64,000 nt of DNA from JABWBD01 sp040768665 (GCA_040768665.1 JAXGMN010000055.1:18701-82700), one strand, 5' to 3'; counted from the first letter of the stretch, positions 49,282 through 57,924 are shown. The notes: a model not told the origin generated them from the letters alone. Translations and numbers: made by a program.

Positions 49282-51651
49282 ATGAACATGCTTCTGCTTG
49301 GTGTTCTCGTATCCGGTGCCCTGCTTGCCGGCGATGGCCCGGCCCGGGTGAATCCGGCTCCAGGATGGCCCGATTCCGCTCCGCTCGCCCGGCGGAATCT
49401 GGTCTTCGCAGTGGACCGGGGCGCGTCGGTCCGCGTTGACGTTCTCGGCGAGCGGCTGTTCCGTGTCCGGCATAGCAAGACCCGGCAGTGGACCGAGTCC
49501 GCGCTGAATCGTTACGGCGTACTCCATGCGGACTCTGCCGACGTGCCGTTCGAGCAATCGGAGGCCGAGGGCATTCACACGATCGCGACCCGGCAGGCCC
49601 GGCTCACCGTCGACCGCCGTGACGGCGCCGTTGCCCTGGCCGCGGCAGACGGCAAGCCGCTCACCCGGCAGGGCGCCCCGGTTTTCGAGGCGGGCGGCGG
49701 CTACGACGTCCGTTTCGCCTTGAGCAAGGACGAGCGGCTATACGGGTTGGGCGACGTCAGCCGCGAGAACATCATGCGCCGCGGCGGGGCCTATGAAATC
49801 TGGATCCGCAACGTCACGTCCTATATGCCGATCCCGGTGGTCTTGAGCAGTCGGGGCTGGGGCCTGCTGATGAATACCACCTGGCGGAACACGATCGACA
49901 TCGGAAAGACCGATGCCGATCGGATGATTTGCACTGCGCCCCGCAGCGATCTGGACTACTACCTGTTTTGCGGCCCCGATTACCGCAGCCTGCTGGAGAC
50001 GTATACGTCGTTCAGCGGGCGACCGGCGCTGTTGCCGATTTGGGGCTACGCCTTCACCTACGTGGCGAACCAGAACATCGACGCGTTCAACCTCTTGAAC
50101 GAATCGCTCACGTTCCGTCGCGAGGGCCTGCCGTGCGACGTGATCGGCCTGGAGCCGGGCTGGATGTCGAAAAACTACGACTTCACCACGGGCAAGAGCT
50201 GGCATCCGGAGCGTTTCCCGATTCCGTCCTGGGCGCCGAAGGGGCCGCACACGTTTCTCGGAGCGTTGGCCCGCAAGGGGTTCAAGCTGAGCCTGTGGCT
50301 CTGTTGCGATTACGACCTGGGAGTGTACGAGGAGCGGCAGCTTGCCGGCCGGGCAACCGGACCGGCGGCCAAGTCGCCGGCGGGAGCGGTCAATGTGCTC
50401 GAAGGTTTCGAGGACGCCCGCCTCGGCAAGCCCAAGAGCGCCGAACCGGAAGCTGCCGCCAAGCCGGATGCGCCGCCCGACGCGGAGCCCTGGTTCGAGC
50501 ATCTGAAGAAGTTCGTCGACCAGGGCGTTTCGGCCTTCAAGCTGGACGGTTCCGCCCAGATGATCGAGCACCCCAAGAGGAAATGGGGCAATGGCATGAG
50601 CGACGAGGAAATGCACAACCTCTACCCGGTGATCTACGCCAAGCAGATGGCCCGCGGCTTCGAGAACCACACGGGGCGCCGCGCGATGGTCTATTCCGCC
50701 GGCGGATACACCGGCGTGCAGCAATTCGTCGCCAGTTGGGCGGGCGATACCGGAGGCGGCGCGAAGCCGCTGGCCTCGATGCTCAATCTGGCCTTCTCCG
50801 GCCATTCGAACCACTCCTGCGACATGGACGTCTCCCGGGTTGAAGGGGTCCATTTCGGCTTCCTGCAAACCTGGGCCCAGCAGAATAACTGGGATTATTG
50901 GTACCAGCCCTGGCACCTGGAAGACGACCAGTTGACCGCCATGCGCGAGTATGCGCGTCTTCGCTACAAGCTGTTGCCTTATCTCTACTCGACGGCCGCC
51001 GAAGCCGCGTCGACCGGGTACCCGGTGATGCGGGCGATGTCGCTGGTCTATCCGGACGACCCGGCCTGGGACGCCTGCCGCACGCAATACCTGCTGGGCG
51101 ACTTCTTTCTCGTTTCGGCTTTTACCAAGGAAGTCCGGTTGCCGGAAGGCACGTGGATCGATTGGTTCAGCGGCAAGCGGCATCGCGGACCGGCAACGCT
51201 TCCGGTGGAGGTCACACCCACGCAGGGCGGCGCACTGCTGGTCAGAGAGGGCGCCCTGATTCCGACCTGGCCGCCGCGGGATCACGTGGAGAAGGGCTGG
51301 TCGCCGGAAGTCGGTGTGACCGTGTATCCGGCAGCCGCGAGCACTTTCACGCTGTATGAAGACGACGGCGGCAGCCTCGCCTATCGCAAGGGCGAGTATG
51401 CCCGCACCCGGCTGACCTGCAAGACGGACGGCAAGGCCGTGACCCTCACCATCGGCGGCCGGGACGGGAGCTATGCCGGAATGCCGACGGCGCGTGACTT
51501 CACGGCAACCGTTCATCTTTCCGCGCGTCCGCAAGCGGTCGTGCTGGATGGCGCTGCCGTGATGGATTATCGATGGGACGAAGCCGCTTCCGCGGCCATT
51601 GTCAAGATTCCGGAGTGCGGCAAGACGCCGCGCGTCCTGAAAATCAACTGA
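49282..51651 (+). CDS. Glycoside hydrolase family 31, secreted
   Basis: 789 residues. Short signal peptide (MNMLLLGVLVSGALLA). N-terminal beta-sandwich (YGVLHADSADVPF..., GGGYDVRFALSKDERLYGLGD), then a GH31 barrel: PIWGYAFTYVANQNIDAFNL, CDVIGLEPGWMSKNYDF, FKLSLWLCCDYDLG and AFKLDGSAQMI with Asp422 as nucleophile (KxDG). The SWAGDTGGGAKPL region (WxGD) carries the expected acid/base Asp. C-terminal beta domains follow. Alpha-xylosidase or alpha-glucosidase type; substrate unknown. A 60-residue insertion around 365-400, rich in Ala/Pro/Lys, is unusual. Confidence 0.9.
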   Translation: MNMLLLGVLVSGALLAGDGPARVNPAPGWPDSAPLARRNLVFAVDRGASVRVDVLGERLFRVRHSKTRQWTESALNRYGVLHADSADVPFEQSEAEGIHTIATRQARLTVDRRDGAVALAAADGKPLTRQGAPVFEAGGGYDVRFALSKDERLYGLGDVSRENIMRRGGAYEIWIRNVTSYMPIPVVLSSRGWGLLMNTTWRNTIDIGKTDADRMICTAPRSDLDYYLFCGPDYRSLLETYTSFSGRPALLPIWGYAFTYVANQNIDAFNLLNESLTFRREGLPCDVIGLEPGWMSKNYDFTTGKSWHPERFPIPSWAPKGPHTFLGALARKGFKLSLWLCCDYDLGVYEERQLAGRATGPAAKSPAGAVNVLEGFEDARLGKPKSAEPEAAAKPDAPPDAEPWFEHLKKFVDQGVSAFKLDGSAQMIEHPKRKWGNGMSDEEMHNLYPVIYAKQMARGFENHTGRRAMVYSAGGYTGVQQFVASWAGDTGGGAKPLASMLNLAFSGHSNHSCDMDVSRVEGVHFGFLQTWAQQNNWDYWYQPWHLEDDQLTAMREYARLRYKLLPYLYSTAAEAASTGYPVMRAMSLVYPDDPAWDACRTQYLLGDFFLVSAFTKEVRLPEGTWIDWFSGKRHRGPATLPVEVTPTQGGALLVREGALIPTWPPRDHVEKGWSPEVGVTVYPAAASTFTLYEDDGGSLAYRKGEYARTRLTCKTDGKAVTLTIGGRDGSYAGMPTARDFTATVHLSARPQAVVLDGAAVMDYRWDEAASAAIVKIPECGKTPRVLKIN

Positions 51652-51667
51652 ACGGAGGGGAGACCTT

Positions 51668-53077
51668 ATGGACCGGCATTCTTGTCGTGTACTCGACATT
51701 CGGCATTGGATTCTGGCGGTGGTATCGCTTGGTGTGCTTGCGATCTTCCACCATGGCGGCGTATGCGGTGAGGCTGCGGGGCCGGAGTCGCTGCGGGTCG
51801 GCCTGGCCCGCGTGTGCATTGCTCCGGAGAAGCCCGTGTGGCTGCACGGATATGCCAGCAAGGCGCGGTTTCGCCCATTCGAAGGCAAGCTCAACGATCT
51901 GTATGCGAAAGCGATGGCCCTGGAGGACGCCCGCGGAGAGCGGGCCGTGCTGATCACCGTCGATCTCTGCGTGATCCGCGCGGCGGAGGCGAAAGCGTTG
52001 TTCGATCGGCTGACCGAGCGGACGGGCCTCAAGCGGCGGCAGATTCTGGTGAATTTCTCCCACACGCATTCCGGTCCGATCCTTGGGGCTTCGGACCTGG
52101 ATCGCTACCCGATGTCGGCAGAAGAGCGTCAGGCGACGCTGGACTACACCGCGCGGCTCTACGATCGGATGGCGGACGTGGCGCGGGCGGCGCTGGCCGA
52201 CTTGAAGCCGGCAACGCTTGCCTGGGGCCGAGGCAAGTGCGATTTCGTCCGCAATCGCCGCCTCTATCATGAAGACGGCAGGTATCGCGGCATGGGGCCG
52301 AACCCGAACAAAGAGGTCGACGATACGGTGCCGGTGCTCCGCGTGAGCGACCCCGGCGGGAAGCCGCGGGCGATCGTGTTCGGCTGCGCGTGCCATCCGG
52401 TGACGTTCGGGCCCGAAAACCTCAAGCTTTCCGGCGACTACGCCAGTTTCGCCCAGGAGGAGATCGAGGCCAATAATCCGGGCGTGCAGGCGATGTTCGT
52501 CCAGGGTTGCGGCGCGGATGCCAACAGTGACCCGCGGTGCGGCCCGGAGGCCGAGAAGAACGCGCGCCTTCAAGGCAAGAGTCTGGCGGCCGAGGTGTGC
52601 CGGGTCGTCGCGGGGTCGCTCAAACCGGTCCGCGGGCCGCTCGGGATCAAGTTCCGCGAGGTGGATCTGCCGCTGAAGCCGGCGCCGCCGGTCGAGGAGC
52701 TCAAGAAGATGTCCGGTGCGATGGCGCACAATGCCACGCGGATGCTGGCTGCGCTGGAGCGCGGAGAGCCGCTCCCCTCGCACCACACCCATCCGTTGGC
52801 CGTCTGGCAATTCGGCGAAGACTTGACGTTTGTCGCTCTGTCGGGAGAGGTGGTTTCGGGCCATGCCCGCTCGATCGCGCAAGCGCTCGGTGGCGACCGC
52901 CTGTGGGTTGCCGGCTACTCGAACGAGGTCGACGGCTACGTGCCCGACTCCACGATCGTTGCGGAGGGAGGCTATGAGGCCCGCGGCCTGGTGGCCGACA
53001 TCGGCTTCTACTCCGCGGAGGCCGAGACGGTTCTTGTGAACGCAGTCAGGGCGGCTGCCGATGCCATCACCCGATGA
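51668..53077 (+). CDS. Secreted neutral/alkaline ceramidase-like protein 3
   Basis: 469 residues. N-terminal signal/anchor (IRHWILAVVSLGVLAIFHHGGV). Core motifs: VGLARVCIAPEKPVWLHGYAS, AVLITVDLCVI, ILVNFSHTHSGPILG, IVFGCACHPVTFG, MFVQGCGADANSDPR and GYSNEVDGYVPDSTIVAEGGYEA, the last typical of the family C-terminal half. It starts 16 nt after the GH31 stop (GGAGGGGAGACC before the ATG). The last codons overlap a minus-strand gene remnant. Confidence 0.86.
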   Translation: MDRHSCRVLDIRHWILAVVSLGVLAIFHHGGVCGEAAGPESLRVGLARVCIAPEKPVWLHGYASKARFRPFEGKLNDLYAKAMALEDARGERAVLITVDLCVIRAAEAKALFDRLTERTGLKRRQILVNFSHTHSGPILGASDLDRYPMSAEERQATLDYTARLYDRMADVARAALADLKPATLAWGRGKCDFVRNRRLYHEDGRYRGMGPNPNKEVDDTVPVLRVSDPGGKPRAIVFGCACHPVTFGPENLKLSGDYASFAQEEIEANNPGVQAMFVQGCGADANSDPRCGPEAEKNARLQGKSLAAEVCRVVAGSLKPVRGPLGIKFREVDLPLKPAPPVEELKKMSGAMAHNATRMLAALERGEPLPSHHTHPLAVWQFGEDLTFVALSGEVVSGHARSIAQALGGDRLWVAGYSNEVDGYVPDSTIVAEGGYEARGLVADIGFYSAEAETVLVNAVRAAADAITR

Positions 53078-53240
53078 TCTCCGCTTTCCACCGCTGCGGC
53101 ACGCCCGCGAAGGCTGCCATGTACGTCTGCTCGAGCGGCACATTCACGTACCGGCCGGGTTCCAGGAATTGCGGCATTTCGATCAGGCGCGTACCCACTG
53201 CCGTCGGCTCGACGTACGCGCACGGATCGATACCCGCTTC
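53067..53240 (-). pseudogene. C-terminal remnant of an unidentified gene
   Basis: A minus-strand reading frame ends with TGA at 53069-53067 and reads, just before it, VNVPLEQTYMAAFAGVPQRW and earlier AYVEPTAVGTRLIEMPQFLE. Codon use and composition look like a genuine protein end. The 5' side stops at 53240, where a dispersed repeat begins, so the rest of the gene has been lost. I cannot name the family. Confidence 0.5.
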
Positions 53241-53267
53241 CTAAGAGGCCAAGGTACCGATGGGATG

Positions 53268-53379
53268 TGGCGGTCAAGGAGTCCGATTTTCCAAAACTCT
53301 CTGCCCCGGACCACCCGGTAACCGCAGAGGGGAAGGCGGAGGGATGAGGGATGAGGGATGAGGGGCGGCGAGTGTGGTG
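53268..53379. repeat. Dispersed repeat block 1, copy A
   Basis: About 110 nt nearly identical to 57551-57662: starts TGGCGGTCAAGGAGTCCGAT, contains CCCGGACCACCCGGTAACCG and the purine run GGAGGGATGAGGGATGAGG, ends GCGAGTGTGGTGCCCAAG. Confidence 0.85.
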
Positions 53380-53523
53380 CCCAAGTTCGCGATTTCTCAG
53401 AACGGAGGCACTTTGGGCACCACGCGCTTCTGGGTGGAAAGGTCGCCGGTGCCGGCAGACCATGGACGCTCGGGGCGGGAGGGGACTGGTGTTCGCCACG
53501 GAGTTGCATTTGCAGGAGGAGAG

Positions 53524-53573
53524 GGGGACAGGCACATTTTGCTCCGAAGACTTCGCAAAATGAGCCAGTCCCC
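53524..53573. repeat. Hairpin repeat with GGGGAC...GTCCCC ends
   Basis: Left arm 53524-53542 (GGGGACAGGCACATTTTGC) and right arm 53555-53573 match at 17 of 19 positions; the centre CGAAG-A-CTTCG is itself perfectly palindromic. The outer sequence GGGGAC(T/A/G)GG is shared with the element at 54002-54077. Looks like a REP/MITE-type dispersed palindrome. Confidence 0.75.
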
Positions 53574-53599
53574 TACGGTTTTGGGATAGGCACTGAGAA

Positions 53600-54298
53600 C
53601 CGGTTTGTCAAAGAGCTTCGGAACGGCGAGCCGTGGAGTCAGTTGCTGCCGGTCCGTGGGGGCATGTGTTCGCATGTCCATTCACCTGCGTCATTGTGGT
53701 CGATGCGGCGCGCTAGGTCAAGCGATTTCTTGAAACAGGAGCGGTAAGTGGAGGTGGGGATTGGAGTTATTACGCCGCAGCATTGCGTTGAAAGTGGCAC
53801 AGCCCGGGACAACGCATAGAAACGAAGAGCGCAGAGAAGACCTCCTGGATAGCCTGGCTCCGAAGGCATTCTCCTCCGCTGCCGTTGCGGAACAGAACGA
53901 GAAGACACCACGCTGCCAGGAGACCGCGTGTTTTGACCTCCCCACCCCTGCCGTGAATCCTGGCAAACGAAGTGGGTAGCCGTTGATGGGGCGGAAGAGA
54001 GGGGGACGGGTCCATGTTTTCGGCCAACGTCTTTGATGCCAAAACACCCGAATTGGCCGAAAAATGGACCAGTCCCCGGCCGCCGCGTGAACGGTTACCG
54101 AAGTGGTTGGGAGGATGGAAAAGAAGATGAGGGAAAAGAAGATGGTTCTTTGAAATCGAAAACGGAATTCATCCTCCTGATATTCTTTTCCAGCATCTTC
54201 CTTTCTCCGCTTCGCCTTCCAGGAAATCGCCAATTCTCGTTTGGTTGCGGCCGAAGGCCGGGCCAAGTTTAAGCTCGCCTGCCTTGGCCAAAGGCCAT
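53600..54298. repeat. Dispersed composite repeat block 2, copy A
   Basis: About 570 nt of colinear similarity to 57925-58495 (TTGTCAAAGAGCT, GGGGGCATGTGTTCGCATGT, GGAGTTATTACGCCGC, AAGGCATTCTCCTCCGCTGC, AAGAAGATGAGGGAAAAGAA, GCCGGGCCA..AAGCTCGCCTG), interrupted here by a 131-nt insertion (see 53976-54106). No coding capacity is conserved between copies. Confidence 0.85.
53976..54106. mobile_element. MITE-like insertion with 8-nt target duplication
   Basis: Relative to the other copy of the repeat (empty site CGAAGCGG at 58295-58302), this copy has an extra 131 nt. CGAAGTGG occurs on both sides (53968-53975 and 54099-54106). The insert begins GTAGCCGTT and ends with the inverse of GTAACCGTT, and inner arms GGGGACGGGTCCAT... 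(54002-54027) and 54053-54077 pair almost perfectly. It has no coding capacity, so it must be moved by a transposase elsewhere. Confidence 0.75.
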
Positions 54299-54931
54299 AC
54301 ACACCGGTCCTGCTCTTGACCCTCAACTCTCAACCCTCAACTCACCTCCTACACGTTGTTGGCCGATTCCCAGGCTGCGATGTGTTGCCGCAGTGCGGAA
54401 TCGACCGGCGTCTCAGCGGCAAGTCCAGCTTCGAAGCACACGCGGCGAATTTATCGTCATCGGTTGAGACGCATCCGCCGCGTGGTCGTCCGGGCATACT
54501 CGAAGTCAGCGTTGCCGCGTTGCCATGATCCTCTCATGATTTTGCCCCTTTATCACTTTGCCGTCTTGCGGAGTCTGTAGAGCAGCCAATCCGGCCGGAG
54601 TGACCAGGTTGACGTGCAAACGCCGGCGTTCCACGTTCAACTGGCTGTGAAGCGGCCCCTGCTCGACAACGGGCAGGATCAGCGCTCCCCAGGGATGCCA
54701 CACGGATCGCGGCCGAACGCGCGGACTAAGTTCCGAGACAAGCAGGGCCACCCCGCCATGGACAGCGACAGCTTCTTCAATCCGATCTTGATGCCGATTT
54801 CCCAGAACGGGCCGGCACTCAAGAAGAAGTTGGTGGTTCATTTACCGCGCCCAAACGGTCGCGCGTGCTGGTCTCACTGCTGGATTCCGGTTATCATAGG
54901 AGATTATCTGCAATCCTGAGGAGACGAAGTG
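54299..54931. other. Gene-free stretch before the toxin-antitoxin pair
   Basis: No gene recognised. It contains CTCAACTCTCAACCCTCAAC pyrimidine repeats (about 54319-54345) and the dispersed repeat at 54692. The region immediately before 54932 (GGAGACGAAGTG) is the ribosome site of the DUF433 gene. Confidence 0.4.
54692..54765. repeat. Dispersed repeat (CGCGATCCGTGTGGCATC type), copy 1
   Basis: Read on the minus strand this shares GGCGGGGTGGCC, a CGCG(T/A)-rich middle and CGCGATCCGTGTGGCATC with 56140-56207. The intervening bases differ, so these are old copies. No open frame is conserved. Confidence 0.6.
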
Positions 54932-55222
54932 ATGACGGTAACGCTGGACGCTATGCTGGCGAGCACCCCCGATGTTTGCGGGGGACGAATACGCATCGAC
55001 GGAACGCGGATTACGGTGCATCGCATCGCCACCCTGTACAAGCAGGGACAGAGCGCAGAGGACATCGCACAGACCTATCCCCACCTCTCGCTGGGCCAAG
55101 TCTATGCCGCCCTGGCGTACTACCATGCGAATCGAGCAGAGATCGATTCGGAGTTGGCAACGGCGGACGCGATCTATGACGCAGGGAGAAGCGAAAGCAT
55201 GGTTCAGGACGGCGGGTCATGA
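54932..55222 (+). CDS. DUF433 antitoxin
   Basis: 96 residues. The DUF433 pattern is complete: CGGRIRIDGTRITVHRIATLYKQGQSAEDIAQTYPHLSLGQVYAALAYYHANRAEID. These small HTH-like proteins pair with DUF5615/PIN-like nucleases as toxin-antitoxin units. The next gene starts 4 nt before its stop (ATGA). A one-codon-earlier start at 54929 is equally possible. Confidence 0.9.
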   Translation: MTVTLDAMLASTPDVCGGRIRIDGTRITVHRIATLYKQGQSAEDIAQTYPHLSLGQVYAALAYYHANRAEIDSELATADAIYDAGRSESMVQDGGS

Positions 55223-55569
55223 GCGAACTGCGTCTCTATATGGACGAAGATGCCGGTGAGAACGCCGTGGTGCAAGGGCTCCGCGCGCGGGGCGTCGATG
55301 TCCTGACTACGATCGAGGCGAATCGATGCGGGACGTCCGATCGCGAGCAGCTCGCGTTTGCGATTGAGCAGGGGCGATCGATCTACACCTTCAATGTGGG
55401 CGATTTCGCGCGATTGCACCGCGAGCATCTGGCACAAGGCGTTGACCACAGCGGTATCCTCGTCCTTCCCGATCAACGCTGTTCCGTTGGCGAGAAGATC
55501 CGACGGCTCGCCGGATTCATCAGCCGTGTCACCGCGGAAGAAATCGTCAACCGCATGGAGTACCTGTAG
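55219..55569 (+). CDS. DUF5615 PIN-like toxin
   Basis: 116 residues. RLYMDEDAGENAVVQGLRARGVDVLTT, then GTSDREQLAFAIEQGRSIYTFNVGDFARLH and SGILVLPDQRCSVGEKIRRL follow the DUF5615 family, with acidic residues (Asp in MDED, Asp in NVGDF) at PIN-type metal positions. Overlaps the DUF433 stop by 4 nt. Presumed RNase toxin neutralised by the upstream protein. Confidence 0.88.
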   Translation: MSELRLYMDEDAGENAVVQGLRARGVDVLTTIEANRCGTSDREQLAFAIEQGRSIYTFNVGDFARLHREHLAQGVDHSGILVLPDQRCSVGEKIRRLAGFISRVTAEEIVNRMEYL

Positions 55570-55688
55570 TCCGAATCGAACATGCCCCGGCACCCCCGAT
55601 GCCGACCTGCCGCAACCCTTACTCTTGATCTTAATCCTCCTCCGCTTTCTTCCCCCGCCTGGCGATCGGCTCTCGACCCTGGACCCTC

Positions 55689-55922
55689 TCACCTCTGCCC
55701 CATCTCGTTGATCCGGCTGTACACGTCGTTGGCCAGCGTCCGCAGCAACCGTTCCCACTCGTCCAGTTCGCCGTGGCCGTCTTCTCCTTGGTCGTCATCG
55801 TCGTAGAGCAGCCCGTTGCGGCTCAACAGATCGGTGGCCAAGAGCAAGTCGATGATTTGCTTGTCGGCGCCGTCGGCAAGCCCGAGGGCCGCGCCACTGA
55901 TGCCGACGCCCAACCACGTGCC
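55689..55922 (-). pseudogene. Detached C-terminal module of a surface protein, copy 1
   Basis: About 77 residues ending at TGA 55689: IIDLLLATDLLSRNGLLYDD, DDQGEDGHGELDEWERLLRT, LANDVYSRINEMGQ. The GLLYDDDDQGEDGHGE part resembles an EF-hand/dockerin-like loop. Nearly identical to 57003-57200 and related to the end of the giant protein at 59.8 kb. No N-terminal part is attached, so it is a stranded fragment. Confidence 0.7.
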
Positions 55923-56139
55923 GTGTGCCGCTGCTTGGGATTGAACGGGTTGTCCTCTACGGACGGATCGTCCTACAATCCCAAGCAGTGCCGAAGCGCG
56001 GACCGACTCGCCGATCCTGTCCCCGCTGCGTGCTGAACACTTCGCTCGACAGGAACGTCGCTCGGTCGTTGGACGAACACTGCCTTGGAGTTGTAGGCAA
56101 GCCCGATTCGCATGGCATGCCCGTACAACTCCAAGTAGT

Positions 56140-56207
56140 GATGCCACACGGATCGCAGCCGCACGCGAAGAGTTGTTGCTATGCAAGCATGGCCACCCCG
56201 CCACGAG
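56140..56207. repeat. Dispersed repeat (CGCGATCCGTGTGGCATC type), copy 2
   Basis: Second copy of the element at 54692-54765, same orientation: on the minus strand GTGGCGGGGTGGCC ... GCGATCCGTGTGGCATC. Confidence 0.6.
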
Positions 56208-56212
56208 AGTGC

Positions 56213-56620
56213 TTAGGGCAGATAGAGTCGACCTGTTCCTCGCAACGCGTCAAGGTCCATCAGGATTTCGAACAATCGCTCAACAACGAGCTGAGCGTAT
56301 TGTCCATCGCGCCCAATCCGATCAGGATCGGCCAAAGTGAGTACGGGCAGGCAGTCGGCGGTGTTCCGTTGCCGGATGGTCGATTCCAAGGATTCGGAAT
56401 CATCCGCGTTTCGGTTGCCTGTGATCAACAGAGTCTCGTTGTCCTGACACGTTTGCCAGATTGTCGCATCGTTCGCATCGGCACGCAACTGGAAATCCTC
56501 GAACGTGCAGAGAACGCAATCCAGGTCGCGCCACAGTTCTGCCCAGTACGTCGACTGGCAAATGTCCATCATACGGGCGACGTGTCCCCGAACGTCGTTG
56601 TCGGACATGATCCGCAACAT
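56213..56620 (-). CDS. PIN-like putative toxin, partner of DUF433 protein
   Basis: 135 residues. IMSDNDVRGHVARMMDIC at the start and DANDATIWQTCQDNETLLITGNRN in the middle follow the DUF5615-like plan (acidic residue at the end of strand 1; DxxIWxxCQDNxxLLITxNRN). It follows the DUF433 gene by 9 nt in the same direction. Family membership is by motif pattern; nuclease activity is inferred. Confidence 0.78.
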   Translation of the reverse strand: MLRIMSDNDVRGHVARMMDICQSTYWAELWRDLDCVLCTFEDFQLRADANDATIWQTCQDNETLLITGNRNADDSESLESTIRQRNTADCLPVLTLADPDRIGRDGQYAQLVVERLFEILMDLDALRGTGRLYLP

Positions 56621-56629
56621 GGCGGCGGC

Positions 56630-56947
56630 CTAAGCGATTGGCGTTTGCAGTTGCGACAAATATGCCTTCAACTTCTCTCGATTTGCCTGAAGCCGCTCTT
56701 CCACTTCCGGCGGGTTGCCTTTTCGGATCCGCGCGAGGATCTTCTCGTATTCCGCGTTCACTTCCGTGGAGTGATCGCGGATGTAGTCCATTGCCGCCTC
56801 CACTTGGCGCGAAGACAGATTCAACATCGCCGCAATCCAGTCGCGCGTCCGGCCGGCACGCAAGTACTCGAGCACGGTATAGACCGTGATCCTGGTCCCC
56901 TCAATTTTGGGGCCATCGCCGCGATCAACAACGCGTGGCTCCCCCAT
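56630..56947 (-). CDS. DUF433 antitoxin (second pair)
   Basis: 105 residues. PKIEGTRITVYTVLEYLRAGRTRDWIAAMLNLSSRQVEAAMDYIRDHSTEV is a clear DUF433 core; a charged helical tail (KILARIRKGNPPEVEERLQANREK) follows. Upstream partner of the PIN-like gene; together a toxin-antitoxin pair oriented opposite to the pair at 54.9 kb. A GGAGG sits before ATG 56947. Confidence 0.88.
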   Translation of the reverse strand: MGEPRVVDRGDGPKIEGTRITVYTVLEYLRAGRTRDWIAAMLNLSSRQVEAAMDYIRDHSTEVNAEYEKILARIRKGNPPEVEERLQANREKLKAYLSQLQTPIA

Positions 56948-57002
56948 GAAACACCTCCTGCATCTGGTCTGCTCTCTTTCAACACTTCAATGTCATTGTA
57001 GC

Positions 57003-57460
57003 TCAAATCAGAACTCCCGCCAACATCCGGCTCTCGACCCGCTGCCCCAGTTCGTTGATCCGGCTGTAGACGTCGTTGGCCAGCGTCCGCAGCAGGAGTT
57101 CCCACTCGTCCAGTTCGCCGTGGCCGTCTTCTCCTTCGTCGTCATCGTCGTAGAGCAGGCCGTTGCGGCTCATGAGGTTGGTGGCCAGCAAAAGATCGAT
57201 GATCTGGCTCCGCGTGCCATCGGCAACGTCAAACGCCGCGCCGCTTGTGCCGACGTCGATCCACGTGCTCCCCACGCCGCCCGCCGTGCAGTCGAAGCCG
57301 TACGATTCCACGCGGGCGATCAGCGAGGCGTCGGTCGCAGTCGACCCGACCGCGTCGTACCGCATCCCGGCCAGGCTCTCTTTGGTCACGAACGTGGCCT
57401 GCGCGGCGGCCATCACCTGCGCGTCGAGCTTGGGCGGGCCGCCGGGCGAGGTCCTCCCCT
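57003..57460 (-). pseudogene. Detached C-terminal module of a surface protein, copy 2
   Basis: About 150 residues ending at 57003: PGGPPKLDAQVMAAAQATFV, YGFDCTAGGVGSTWIDVGTS, IIDLLLATNLMSRNGLLYDD and LANDVYSRINELGQ. It extends further N-terminally than copy 1 and matches the C-terminal region of the giant protein (GPPKLDAQVLATALAVYVTN at 60.1 kb). The N-terminal bulk is absent; dispersed repeat block 1 begins just beyond, at 57551. Confidence 0.72.
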
Positions 57461-57550
57461 TCCGGTTTTGCGCGCCCGGTGCGTGCGCGTCACGACGGAT
57501 CGAAATGGCTGCGAGAAGGGGAGTTGCGCGGAACTTGCTCGGGACAAATC

Positions 57551-57662
57551 TGGCGGTCAAGGAGTCCGATTTTCCAAAACTCTTTGCCCCGGACCACCCG
57601 GTAACCGCAGAGGGGAAGGCGGAGGGATGAGGGATGAGGGCACGGCGAGTGTGGTGCCCAAG
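57551..57662. repeat. Dispersed repeat block 1, copy B
   Basis: Second copy of 53268-53379, with few substitutions (for example ACTCTTTGCCCC for ACTCTCTGCCCC). Confidence 0.85.
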
Positions 57663-57825
57663 AAAAAAACGTCGCCGTAACCCCCAATGGTTGACAGACT
57701 TGCGGGTTTTGCTAGGATGAAACGACACCCAAAAGACACCGCTGTGGTGTCGGGGTGAAAAAAAGATGGGCTCCGAGGTGCTGAGAACACCAGGAGCCCG
57801 GGCCCGTACCTGAAAGGGAGGTAAC

Positions 57826-57924
57826 ATGGCCGCTTCTCATTCTAACCGCGGTACTCGTTCCGAAAAGCCCCCGAAGCCCCGCGAAGACTTCCCGCTCTTC
57901 CCGCATGATAACGGGCTCTGGTGA
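57826..57924 (+). pseudogene. N-terminal relic of a tyrosine-recombinase (integrase) gene
   Basis: A strong ribosome site (AAAGGGAGG, 6 nt before ATG 57826) leads a 32-residue frame ending at TGA 57924: MAASHSNRGTRSEKP, then EDFPLFPHDNGLW. The FPLFPH-x-NG-x-W pattern is how many planctomycete integrase-like proteins begin as I remember them; the frame ends exactly where repeat block 2 starts (57925). It is preceded by a small hairpin-rich leader with GGTGCTGAGAACACC. Probably a broken integrase. Confidence 0.55.

Noticed and set aside
49738..52065. 775-codon minus-strand frame across GH31 and ceramidase-like genes
   Set aside because: Shadow frame spanning two real genes; no recognisable motif and no ribosome site.
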